A stretch of 64,000 nucleotides of DNA. Source: Advenella sp. FME57 (GTDB lineage Bacteria > Pseudomonadota > Gammaproteobacteria > Burkholderiales > Burkholderiaceae_B). Each line of letters starts with the position of its first letter. Position 1 is the stretch's first letter. Shown here piece after piece: positions 17,434-24,886 of this stretch. The stretch lies in NCBI RefSeq assembly GCF_014897675.1, contig NZ_JABUXU010000012.1, positions 95,334-159,333 of the forward strand. The letters run 5' to 3'. The notes under the pieces are model-generated. The model saw only the letters and a list, made by a program, of their open reading frames with translations, was not told the origin of the DNA and made no database searches. The translations under genes were made by a program, and so were the position numbers.

Positions 17434-19079
17434 ATTCAGCCGGTATCATCGATCTTGTTCCCCATTCACTGCGTCGGCGCTGGGCGCAAGAGTCCCTTTA
17501 TCCGGACAAACCGGTATTTGAGCTGTTTCGGGAAAAAGCACAGAACGCCCCCGATAAGCCGGCCGTCTTGTCCGAGGAGAGCACCGTCAGTTATGGTCAG
17601 TTGTACGAGCATGCATTGCGCCTGGCTACAGGGTTGCGCGGCGCCGGCGTCATGCCTGGCGACGTTGTGGCCTATCAACTGAGCAATCATTGGGTGTGTT
17701 GCGCCATTGATCTGGCGGCTGCCGCGCTGGGAGCCATTGTCGCACCGTTTCCGCCAGGGCGCGGGAAGCTGGATATCCAGTCTTTGCTGCGTCGCTGCGA
17801 TGCCCGTGTGGTCATTGTGCCGGAAGTTTTTGCCGACACGGCGCTGTGCGAAATCATCGAGTCGCTGCGACCAACGCTATTGTCGTTGCGGGCGTTAGTG
17901 GTGCAGGGCAATGCCCGCGATGGCTGGGTCACGCTCGATTCATTACTGGCCAGTGCTCCGGCGGATCCTGCGCAGTTGCCCCAGGTTGATCCCGACTCTC
18001 CGGTGCGATTGCTGGTGTCTTCCGGTACGGAATCCGAACCCAAGCTGGTCGCCTATTCGCATAACGCGCTGGTGGGCGGGCGTGGCCGTTTTCTTGAGCG
18101 AATCAACCCGAAGAACAGTGAGTTCCGAGGCTTGTATCTGGTTCCGCTGGGCTCCTCGTTTGGCTCGACGGCGACCTTCGGGGTGTTGTGCTGCCTTGGC
18201 GGTTCTCTTGTTGTATTGCCTCGCTTCGATGTGCATAGCGCCATTGATGCCATTCGAAAATTTAAACCGACTTTCATTCTTGGTGTTCCTACCATGCTGC
18301 AGCGTATTGCAGCGGAGCCGGCGCTTGCAGCAGTGGACAAAAGCAGCCTCAAGGGGCTGATCGTGGGCGGCTCCGTGATTGACGAGACGACCGTCAGACG
18401 TTGCAGCAAAGCCTTTGACTGCGGTTTTATCAGTCTCTACGGATCGGCCGATGGCGTCAATTGCCATAATACGCTGAGCGATTCGATAGAAGTGGCGTTC
18501 AATAGTGTTGGAACCCCCAACCCTTCCGTTTGCGAAATACGGATCGTTGATGATAACGGTGTCGAACTTGCCCGCGGCCAGATTGGTGAAATTTACGCCC
18601 GGGGGCCCGTCAGCCCCATGCAATATGTCAATGCACCAGAGCTGGATCAGACATATCGCGACCAGGAAGGTTGGGTCAAAACAGGTGACCTGGGCTATAT
18701 CAACCCGCAGGGGCATCTGGTGCTGGCCGGCCGCAAGAAGGACATCATTATCCGTGGCGGCGCCAATATCAGTCCGGTCCAGATAGAGGGGCTGGTGACT
18801 CGCCATCCGGATGTCGTAACGGTCGCTTGCGTGCCGGTTCCCGATTTCGATTTGGGCCAGCGGGTATGTCTATGCGTGACGCTGCGGCCCCAGGCTGATC
18901 GTTTCTCGCTTACCGAGATCACCAATTACTTGCGCGAACAGGGCCTGGAAATCAATAAACTACCCGAATATCTCAGGTTCTATCGAAGCCTGCCGCTGAC
19001 GCCTGCCGGAAAAATCGATAAGCGTGCCTTGGCCGAGGATGCTGCGGCCATGGTCAATCCTCAAAGGCTGTCTGCATAA
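17430..19079 (+). CDS. AMP-forming acyl-CoA/acyl-adenylate ligase
   Basis: A 549-residue ANL-superfamily ligase with the P-loop-like SSGTESEPK (about 196-204), the A5 variant LYGSADG, TGDLGYI near 417, GRKKDIIIRGG near 434 and the C-terminal catalytic lysine in TPAGKIDK (about 529). The N-terminus VPHSLRRRW resembles ligases for cyclic or short carboxylic acids. ATG 17430 overlaps the previous stop. It would activate a carboxylic-acid precursor of the metallophore as an adenylate or CoA thioester, the form that accepts sulfur from a carrier thiocarboxylate in the qbs and pdt pathways. The actual acid is not known. Confidence 0.9.
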   Translation: MNSAGIIDLVPHSLRRRWAQESLYPDKPVFELFREKAQNAPDKPAVLSEESTVSYGQLYEHALRLATGLRGAGVMPGDVVAYQLSNHWVCCAIDLAAAALGAIVAPFPPGRGKLDIQSLLRRCDARVVIVPEVFADTALCEIIESLRPTLLSLRALVVQGNARDGWVTLDSLLASAPADPAQLPQVDPDSPVRLLVSSGTESEPKLVAYSHNALVGGRGRFLERINPKNSEFRGLYLVPLGSSFGSTATFGVLCCLGGSLVVLPRFDVHSAIDAIRKFKPTFILGVPTMLQRIAAEPALAAVDKSSLKGLIVGGSVIDETTVRRCSKAFDCGFISLYGSADGVNCHNTLSDSIEVAFNSVGTPNPSVCEIRIVDDNGVELARGQIGEIYARGPVSPMQYVNAPELDQTYRDQEGWVKTGDLGYINPQGHLVLAGRKKDIIIRGGANISPVQIEGLVTRHPDVVTVACVPVPDFDLGQRVCLCVTLRPQADRFSLTEITNYLREQGLEINKLPEYLRFYRSLPLTPAGKIDKRALAEDAAAMVNPQRLSA

Positions 19080-20305
19080 TGAATGCCGTTACCGAACCCC
19101 TGGATAATCCGGTGACTTACCTTTGTCAGCGTGTAAAGCAATTTGTTGATACGCAAATCATTCCCAAAGAAACCGCCTTGCTTGCCGGCGACGACAATGC
19201 CAGGCAAATCGCTGCCGCGTTGTCTGCACAGGCACGCCAGGCAGGGCTGTTTGGCAGTTTTTACCCGAAGGGACATGGCGGTATTGTCAACCGATTGAGC
19301 GATTATCTGCCTATCGCCGAGCAGGAGGGCCGCTCCGAATTCGGGCCGGCCATTATGGGCGCGGATGCCACGCTTGATGCTCACATGCTGTTCTGGCATG
19401 GCAGCCCGGTCGTACGCGCGCGCTACTTTGATCCGTTGGTAAAGGGGCGTGCCGTCTGCAGTTACGCCATGAGCGAGCCGGACAGTATCGGCTCAATACC
19501 CGATACTATGCAGACGCGTGCAAGGTGGCAGGATAGCCACTGGGTGTTGACTGGCAAAAAATGGTTTGTGTGCCGCTCCCTGCACGCCGATTTCATTACC
19601 GTAGTGGCGCGTACGTCAGACAAACCGGTGGAACAGGGGCTCTCGATGCTGATTGTGCCTGCCGACGCACCCGGTTTCGAGGTGCTGCGCGAACTTCCTG
19701 TGCTGGGACGCATGCAGGGGCAGGGCGAGTTGTCCTTTACCAATGTTGTTGTCCCGTCGGATCATGTGCTGGGCGTGCCCGGGCAAGGCATCAAGCTGAT
19801 GCAGCAAAGGCTCGGACTGGGCAGGATACTGCGAGCCAGTCAGTGGCTGGGTATGGCGCAGCGCAGTTTTGAGCTGATGTGCGAACGTATCCATTCGGAA
19901 CGGGGCGTTCAGGCCCGATTAGTGGAAAAACAACTGGTTCGGGCCCGAGTATGCAATGTGTATCGGCATATTGCCACGGCCCGTGCGTTACTGCGAGACG
20001 CAGCCCGCAAATTCGATGACCGGCAGGCCAATTCCATAGAAGTCAATATTGCCAAACTGGCCGCTTCCGATGCCTTGAGCGTGGCGACCGATAATGCCAT
20101 CCAGATCATGGGGGCAGAGGGATTGAGCGACGGGACACCCTTGTCCAGCCTGTATCGCAATGCCAGGACGACCCACATTCTAGACGGAACAGACGATGCG
20201 CTGGTCAGCTCCGTGGGGCGCGCGCTTCTTGCCAACAGTCGCAACCCTGAGCTATTTGACAGTGATTATCCCTCAGTCGTAAACAGAGCAAGCAATCATG
20301 GATGA
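19079..20305 (+). CDS. Acyl-CoA dehydrogenase family flavoprotein
   Basis: A 408-residue FAD acyl-CoA dehydrogenase-fold protein. The FAD/substrate segments CSYAMSEPDSIGS and WVLTGKKWFV are present near residues 125-165, and QIMGAEGLSDGTPLSSLYRNART is the C-terminal signature. The start overlaps the preceding TAA (TAATG). It would introduce an alpha,beta double bond in the thioester made by the ligase. That is the unsaturation a PigD-type Stetter enzyme needs in its acceptor after reduction to the enal. PigA in prodigiosin synthesis belongs to the same fold but acts on a carrier-bound proline; here no carrier protein of the ACP type is seen. Confidence 0.9.
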   Translation: MNAVTEPLDNPVTYLCQRVKQFVDTQIIPKETALLAGDDNARQIAAALSAQARQAGLFGSFYPKGHGGIVNRLSDYLPIAEQEGRSEFGPAIMGADATLDAHMLFWHGSPVVRARYFDPLVKGRAVCSYAMSEPDSIGSIPDTMQTRARWQDSHWVLTGKKWFVCRSLHADFITVVARTSDKPVEQGLSMLIVPADAPGFEVLRELPVLGRMQGQGELSFTNVVVPSDHVLGVPGQGIKLMQQRLGLGRILRASQWLGMAQRSFELMCERIHSERGVQARLVEKQLVRARVCNVYRHIATARALLRDAARKFDDRQANSIEVNIAKLAASDALSVATDNAIQIMGAEGLSDGTPLSSLYRNARTTHILDGTDDALVSSVGRALLANSRNPELFDSDYPSVVNRASNHG

Positions 20306-21494
20306 AGCCCGATATCCCGTTCAGTCTGCGCTGGCGGTCGGCAGCCTGCTGACCCTGGCAATGGGGATGCCGATGATGATATTTTACGGTATCGGTGTGC
20401 TCGGCCCGCAATTGATCCAGGAACTGGGCATATCGCGCGGACAGCTTGCCTGGCTGACCACCGCTTCCTTCGGTGTGGCGGCCGTTGTTTCTCCGTGGTC
20501 AGGCCAGGCAGTACAGCGACTTGGCATGAGATCGGGACTGATGGGGTTGTTCGGGCTGGTCGCGCTGTCTTTTTTTCTCATGGCTGTGTTGCCTGGATTC
20601 GTCGGATTGATCCTGGCCATGTTGCTGTGTGGCGCCGCGCAATCTCTGGCGAATCCGGCAACCAATATGGCGATCGCAAAACTGGTGCCTGCCCCGAAAA
20701 AGCCAGCCATGGTTGGAATCAAACAGTCGGGCGTGCAAATTTCTGCGCTTGTGGCCGGTATCTTGCTGCCGTTTTTCGCGCAATGGTTAGGCTGGCGAGG
20801 GGCGCTGGCGTTATGGGTCCCACTGGCGCTGGTCATGTTTTTCCTGGTAAGTCGACGGTTGCCAGCGGGAATGGCCAGCGCTCAACCGCTTGCTGGCGGC
20901 CGGGCCCTTGCGCTGCCGCGTCCCAATGTGTTGCTGGGATTGCTGATGCTCGTGCAGTTATGCGCCGGCCTGACGTTATCGTCCTTCATCACTTTTTTTG
21001 GCGTCTATGCATCACAGCTGGGTATGTCGGCCCAAATGACAGGTGCTATGATCAGCGTCTTCGGCGTTATGGGCATCGTGTCGCGGATCGCGCTAACTCC
21101 CCTGGGCAGCCGACTGCGCGACGAGACGCAGTTGATGGTCATGCTTTTTATTCTTGCCTGCTTGGCCGTCTATGTCACGACACTAGCTACCCCAACCCGA
21201 CACTTTCCTTTATGGATCGGCATAACCGGCATGGGGTTGACAGTGGCGGCCACCAATGCGATTGCCATGAGCATGCTGTTGCGCGACGAGCGGTTCGGCA
21301 AGACGGCTACCGCTGCCGGTATGTTGTCTGTGGGATTTTTCGGCGGGTTTGCGGTGGGACCTCCATTATTTGGCGTTTTATTATCCCAGCCCCAGGGGTT
21401 TGGAATCGCCTGGTTCTTACTGATAGGCACGACCCTGGCTGGCGCCGCCTTTTCCTTGATGCTTTACCGGATCCGATCCCATGGCAGCACATGA
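20298..21494 (+). CDS. MFS transporter, probable metallophore exporter
   Basis: A 398-residue major-facilitator protein with 12 predicted hydrophobic segments in two groups of six, starting after MDEARYPVQSALAVGSLL. It overlaps the acyl-CoA dehydrogenase gene by 8 bp, so it is part of the biosynthetic operon. Position argues for export of the finished compound, with uptake handled by the TonB receptor and the FptX-like permease on the other strand. The direction of transport is inference. Confidence 0.85.
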   Translation: MDEARYPVQSALAVGSLLTLAMGMPMMIFYGIGVLGPQLIQELGISRGQLAWLTTASFGVAAVVSPWSGQAVQRLGMRSGLMGLFGLVALSFFLMAVLPGFVGLILAMLLCGAAQSLANPATNMAIAKLVPAPKKPAMVGIKQSGVQISALVAGILLPFFAQWLGWRGALALWVPLALVMFFLVSRRLPAGMASAQPLAGGRALALPRPNVLLGLLMLVQLCAGLTLSSFITFFGVYASQLGMSAQMTGAMISVFGVMGIVSRIALTPLGSRLRDETQLMVMLFILACLAVYVTTLATPTRHFPLWIGITGMGLTVAATNAIAMSMLLRDERFGKTATAAGMLSVGFFGGFAVGPPLFGVLLSQPQGFGIAWFLLIGTTLAGAAFSLMLYRIRSHGST

Positions 21495-22581
21495 CGTACA
21501 TGATGCACATGACGCGCGGGTCGGCGAGGCGCCGCAAAACCCGTTAGTGCATGATATTTTCCGGCATATGGACCGTATTGCCCAGGCGTGTGATTCGCAG
21601 TTTCCGCTATACCGCAAGGCACGTGACCAGCCTTGGAAGTTATCTAGACGAGGGTCCTGGCTGGGCGGATTCTGGGCGGCGCTCTGGTGGAAACGGGCGG
21701 CCGTTGAGAGAACGGCAACGTCCATTGATACGGCCCGCCAATGGAGCCGCCGGCTTGAACCGGTTCTGCCGCAAGCCAGCATAAATAGAAGCTTTGTCTT
21801 TTGGTATGGGGCGGGCGTGGCCAATCAGTATGATAGCGATTCGGCGTGGCACGCGCTGTCCAGTGCGGCATGCGCGCGATTGCGTAATAGTTATGATCAT
21901 CAGCAGAAAATGTATCCGCTCGGACAAGACATGGGAGGTGGCCCTGAAGGCGATCGTATTTTGAATGTCGATTCGCTCGCCTCCTTGCTGTTGCTGACCC
22001 ATCTTCACGGAGATCCGCTAGACATGACCCTGGGCAGACAGCACTTGGATACGTGTGTGGCACAATTGGCTGACGCCGATGGCCGATGGGCCACTCAAGT
22101 GATGCCCGGTGTTGCGCACGAGAATCGTCATGCATCATTGATATGGTCAGCCCGCGGACAGGCGTGGGCCATGCTTGGCTTGGCGCAAGCCGTCAGGTGC
22201 TATGGAGACGATTATCAGGCTGCGGCCCTGCTTGCCTGCCAGTGGTGGAGGCAGGTCCGCAGCCAGCAGAATCAGCCGGCAGAGAGTAGCCGGCCTTGGC
22301 CTTTGCCGTCGGCCGCGGCCGGCGCCAGCGAGTTTGATCCTTGCGCATCGGCGATTGCCTGCGTTGCGCTGGAACAGATGTCCCGGCAGATGTCCGGGCA
22401 GCCGTGGCTGCGCGAAGCGGCGCAGCAAGAACGGGCCAACCTGGTGAGCTGCATGGTTGGAGAAAATGGCATTTTTGCCGGTCACCTGTATAAAGTCGAT
22501 GCGCAAGCAGCCTCAATCGTAGAGACGCCTTGCGCCCTTTATTTCCTGCTTGAAGCGGTCATGGCGGCCGTCAGCGATTGA
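21481..22581 (+). CDS. GH88-like (alpha/alpha)6-barrel protein
   Basis: A 366-residue protein whose words match the unsaturated glucuronyl hydrolase family: RGSWLGGFWAALWW for the family WTGGFWPGLLW motif near residues 57-70, RILNVDSLASLLLL with an aspartate at the expected catalytic position, and SARGQAWAMLGLAQA for WARGQAWGIYG. The first catalytic Asp of the family (in HDxGF) appears as NRSF, so classical activity is doubtful. It overlaps the MFS gene by 14 bp and is the last gene of the plus-strand operon. It could trim a sugar-like protecting group or be a repurposed barrel enzyme; this is speculative. Confidence 0.65.
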   Translation: MAAHDVHDAHDARVGEAPQNPLVHDIFRHMDRIAQACDSQFPLYRKARDQPWKLSRRGSWLGGFWAALWWKRAAVERTATSIDTARQWSRRLEPVLPQASINRSFVFWYGAGVANQYDSDSAWHALSSAACARLRNSYDHQQKMYPLGQDMGGGPEGDRILNVDSLASLLLLTHLHGDPLDMTLGRQHLDTCVAQLADADGRWATQVMPGVAHENRHASLIWSARGQAWAMLGLAQAVRCYGDDYQAAALLACQWWRQVRSQQNQPAESSRPWPLPSAAAGASEFDPCASAIACVALEQMSRQMSGQPWLREAAQQERANLVSCMVGENGIFAGHLYKVDAQAASIVETPCALYFLLEAVMAAVSD

Positions 22582-23831
22582 TGCCATGATATCGTGGCCC
22601 AGGCGATGATCAGCGCGCCGGAAACCAGAAAGCCCATCATGCCGGCATAACCGGTACGATCCATCAGCACGCCGGCTACTGCAGGCATGAGCGTGCGGGT
22701 CAGGATAAACAGGCTTGACTGTATTCCATAATCGAGCGCCACCAGCGCTGGACGAACGAAATACATCATGACGCCAAACACCAGGCCCGATGCTGCTCCA
22801 ACGGCAATAGCAAGCAGGATCGCCATGGCAATCAGTATGGTAGCGGATGCCCCGGCCAGAACAAACATCAGTAACATGGCCAGGGCCAGCACGTTCAGCC
22901 AGGCAACACCGGATAACATCTGGCCAATACCGTAGTGCTTTGTCATGCGCGCCACCACCAGGCTGGCCAGCGCCGCGAGTACGCCACCCAGAATGCCAAC
23001 GATCATGGCAATCCTCTCGGTGGACAGTCCGCTATCCAGCAGTAGCGGTTTCATATAGACCCAGGCGCTGCCCACAAAGGGAAAATAAAACAGCATGAGT
23101 ATTGCCCATTTGCCGTGTCCGGCTATCGTAAAGTACGCTTTCCACAGACGCCAGTTGATGCCGGTCTGCACTGGCTCACTGGAGACGCCGGGCAAGGGCT
23201 TGCGCTGCATGAACGCCAGCAGAACGCAGCCCGATAGCAAGGCCAGGGCCATGACCTGAAACGGTGCGGCCCAGCCAAAGCGGGTGTATAACAGCAGCAT
23301 TAATCCGCCGCCGACAATAGCGCCCAGCGATGTTGCTGCGGACCGGATTGCGCCTGCCCGCATGCGTTGCGATTCGGGCAAATAGCGAATCGCCAGGGCG
23401 TTGATCGGGACATCCGTCCAGGTTCCCAATAAATTAATGCTGAGCGCCAGTGTGAAGAGAAAAGACCAGGGCGACTCCTGCAGGCTGGTGCGCGAAAAGA
23501 ACAGAAGCAATGCTGCGTAAACGACTGACAACACGATACTCCAGTTTCTGTAACCGGCGCGCCCCAGGGGGTAGCGGTCAACGGGAGCGGCCAGAAGGAA
23601 CTTGAGAATCGCCGGCAGGCCGGCCAATTGCAATAGGCCGATGTCTGTTCCGGACCAGCCATGTTGGCGTAGCACCAACGGAAGGCCGATATACAGATAG
23701 ACTACCGGTGCAGTCAGGGTCAGGTTAATCCAGCCGAGCAACAATTGAAGCGGCCAATATCCGGATTCGGCCCGGATCACTGCCGGTTCGTTTGGTTGAT
23801 GCTGGTTAGGCGTGCTTGCCGTGGTATTCAT
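22539..23831 (-). CDS. RhtX/FptX-like siderophore permease (MFS/AmpG-like)
   Basis: A 430-residue, 12-segment membrane protein starting MNTTASTPNQHQP. ATG 23831 overlaps the methyltransferase stop (ATGA); the frame runs open further upstream, inside the methyltransferase gene. The sequence resembles the single-protein inner-membrane siderophore permeases RhtX and FptX (related to AmpG), e.g. GLLQLAGLPAILKFLLAAPVDR in the second helix region. It would carry the ferric complex from the periplasm into the cytoplasm after TonB-dependent uptake. Its 3-prime end overlaps the convergent GH88-like gene by 43 bp. Confidence 0.82.
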   Translation of the reverse strand: MNTTASTPNQHQPNEPAVIRAESGYWPLQLLLGWINLTLTAPVVYLYIGLPLVLRQHGWSGTDIGLLQLAGLPAILKFLLAAPVDRYPLGRAGYRNWSIVLSVVYAALLLFFSRTSLQESPWSFLFTLALSINLLGTWTDVPINALAIRYLPESQRMRAGAIRSAATSLGAIVGGGLMLLLYTRFGWAAPFQVMALALLSGCVLLAFMQRKPLPGVSSEPVQTGINWRLWKAYFTIAGHGKWAILMLFYFPFVGSAWVYMKPLLLDSGLSTERIAMIVGILGGVLAALASLVVARMTKHYGIGQMLSGVAWLNVLALAMLLMFVLAGASATILIAMAILLAIAVGAASGLVFGVMMYFVRPALVALDYGIQSSLFILTRTLMPAVAGVLMDRTGYAGMMGFLVSGALIIAWATISWHQSLTAAMTASSRK

Positions 23832-24880
23832 GGTTTGATTCCTGTGTAAAGCCAGACCGGCGTCATGGGGAACGCGATCGGTCCGAGTGACCGGATCTGT
23901 GAAAAGCCGGTGGCGACCAGCATGTCGTGCATCTGGCCGGTGGCAGGAACAAAGCGACCGCGCAACATCATTGACGCATAAAAGGGCAGTATTCGAGATG
24001 CGTCGCGCGCCTGCGAGGGCACTTCGGCATGCGCAATGTAGAGCACGCCGCCGCGACGCAGCCCCTGGCATATTTTGCTAAGCGCGGCCTTAGGGTCCTG
24101 CAGAAAGTGCAGGACGCAGGAACACCAAATCAGATCGTAGCCGGTCCCGATGTCGTCATGTTCCAGATCTGCTGACCGCACATTGATGCGGTCGGCCAGG
24201 CCGGCGTTGTCAATCGAACCCTGAGCGACGGTAGCCGTGGCCGGCAGATCACAGACGGTTCCCGTCCATTGTGGCAGGTGGTGGGCCAGCGCAATTGCAA
24301 TATGGCCGGGGCCGCCGCCCAGGTCCAGAAACCTGCCCTGCTGGACAAGTGAAGACGCCGGTGGCAGACGGTCAAGAATCGAGGGCACGCTGACGGCCCG
24401 CTGTTCCTGGCTGATTTGTTGTTCCGCCGCTTTTGCCCAGTTGGTGTGAGTTGCCTCGCCGCCCGGTATGGTACGTTCGCTGCGCCCCGAACGAACGAAG
24501 TCCTCAAATTGCGTACCCGCGTGGCGCAAGATGCGTAGGCGATAACTCAAGGCGGCAGCGCAGTTCTCGGGCGAGGACGAAACCAGGTAGCGCTTTGCCA
24601 GACTGGTGCATTGATAGTGCGTAGCCGCGCCTGAGTCGCCTGGCGAGCCCGGGGGCAAGTTGCGAGCCAGTAGTTCCATACTCCATAGCAGGTCAAGCCA
24701 GACGGAAACAGGGCCGGGCTGCATGGCCAGTTTGCTGGCCACCTGCTTTGCAGTGGCGTCCTGCACAAGGTAATCGAACAGCTTGTTGTCCAAAGCCAGT
24801 TCCAGCGCGCTAACCTGTACGGGTGCGGCGGCCATGCTCCAGAAAGGCTGGAGCGCGTGTGTATTTACCAAATCCATCAT
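23828..24880 (-). CDS. SAM-dependent O-methyltransferase (plant COMT / family 2 type)
   Basis: A 350-residue methyltransferase. An N-terminal helical dimerisation domain (about 1-115) is followed by a Rossmann domain with SAM motif I DLGGGPG at 186-192, DLPATA for motif II and CVLHFLQD downstream. The type is shared with PigF of prodigiosin synthesis and many polyketide O-methyltransferases. AAGGAACA precedes the start. It lies between the receptor and permease genes, six bases after the receptor stop, so it is transcribed with uptake genes. It may methylate the metallophore or a thiol/hydroxyl precursor, or detoxify it by S- or O-methylation. Confidence 0.85.
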   Translation of the reverse strand: MMDLVNTHALQPFWSMAAAPVQVSALELALDNKLFDYLVQDATAKQVASKLAMQPGPVSVWLDLLWSMELLARNLPPGSPGDSGAATHYQCTSLAKRYLVSSSPENCAAALSYRLRILRHAGTQFEDFVRSGRSERTIPGGEATHTNWAKAAEQQISQEQRAVSVPSILDRLPPASSLVQQGRFLDLGGGPGHIAIALAHHLPQWTGTVCDLPATATVAQGSIDNAGLADRINVRSADLEHDDIGTGYDLIWCSCVLHFLQDPKAALSKICQGLRRGGVLYIAHAEVPSQARDASRILPFYASMMLRGRFVPATGQMHDMLVATGFSQIRSLGPIAFPMTPVWLYTGIKP

Positions 24881-24886
24881 TGTTCC

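Noticed and set aside
20495..21547. Plus-strand frame of 350 codons within the MFS gene
   Set aside because: Out-of-frame shadow; the overlapping frame has a clear membrane-transporter pattern.
8466..22581. Simple prodigiosin biosynthesis cluster
   Set aside because: The PigD and PigE homologues are present, but the bipyrrole branch and the condensing enzyme are missing and thiocarboxylate genes are present instead.
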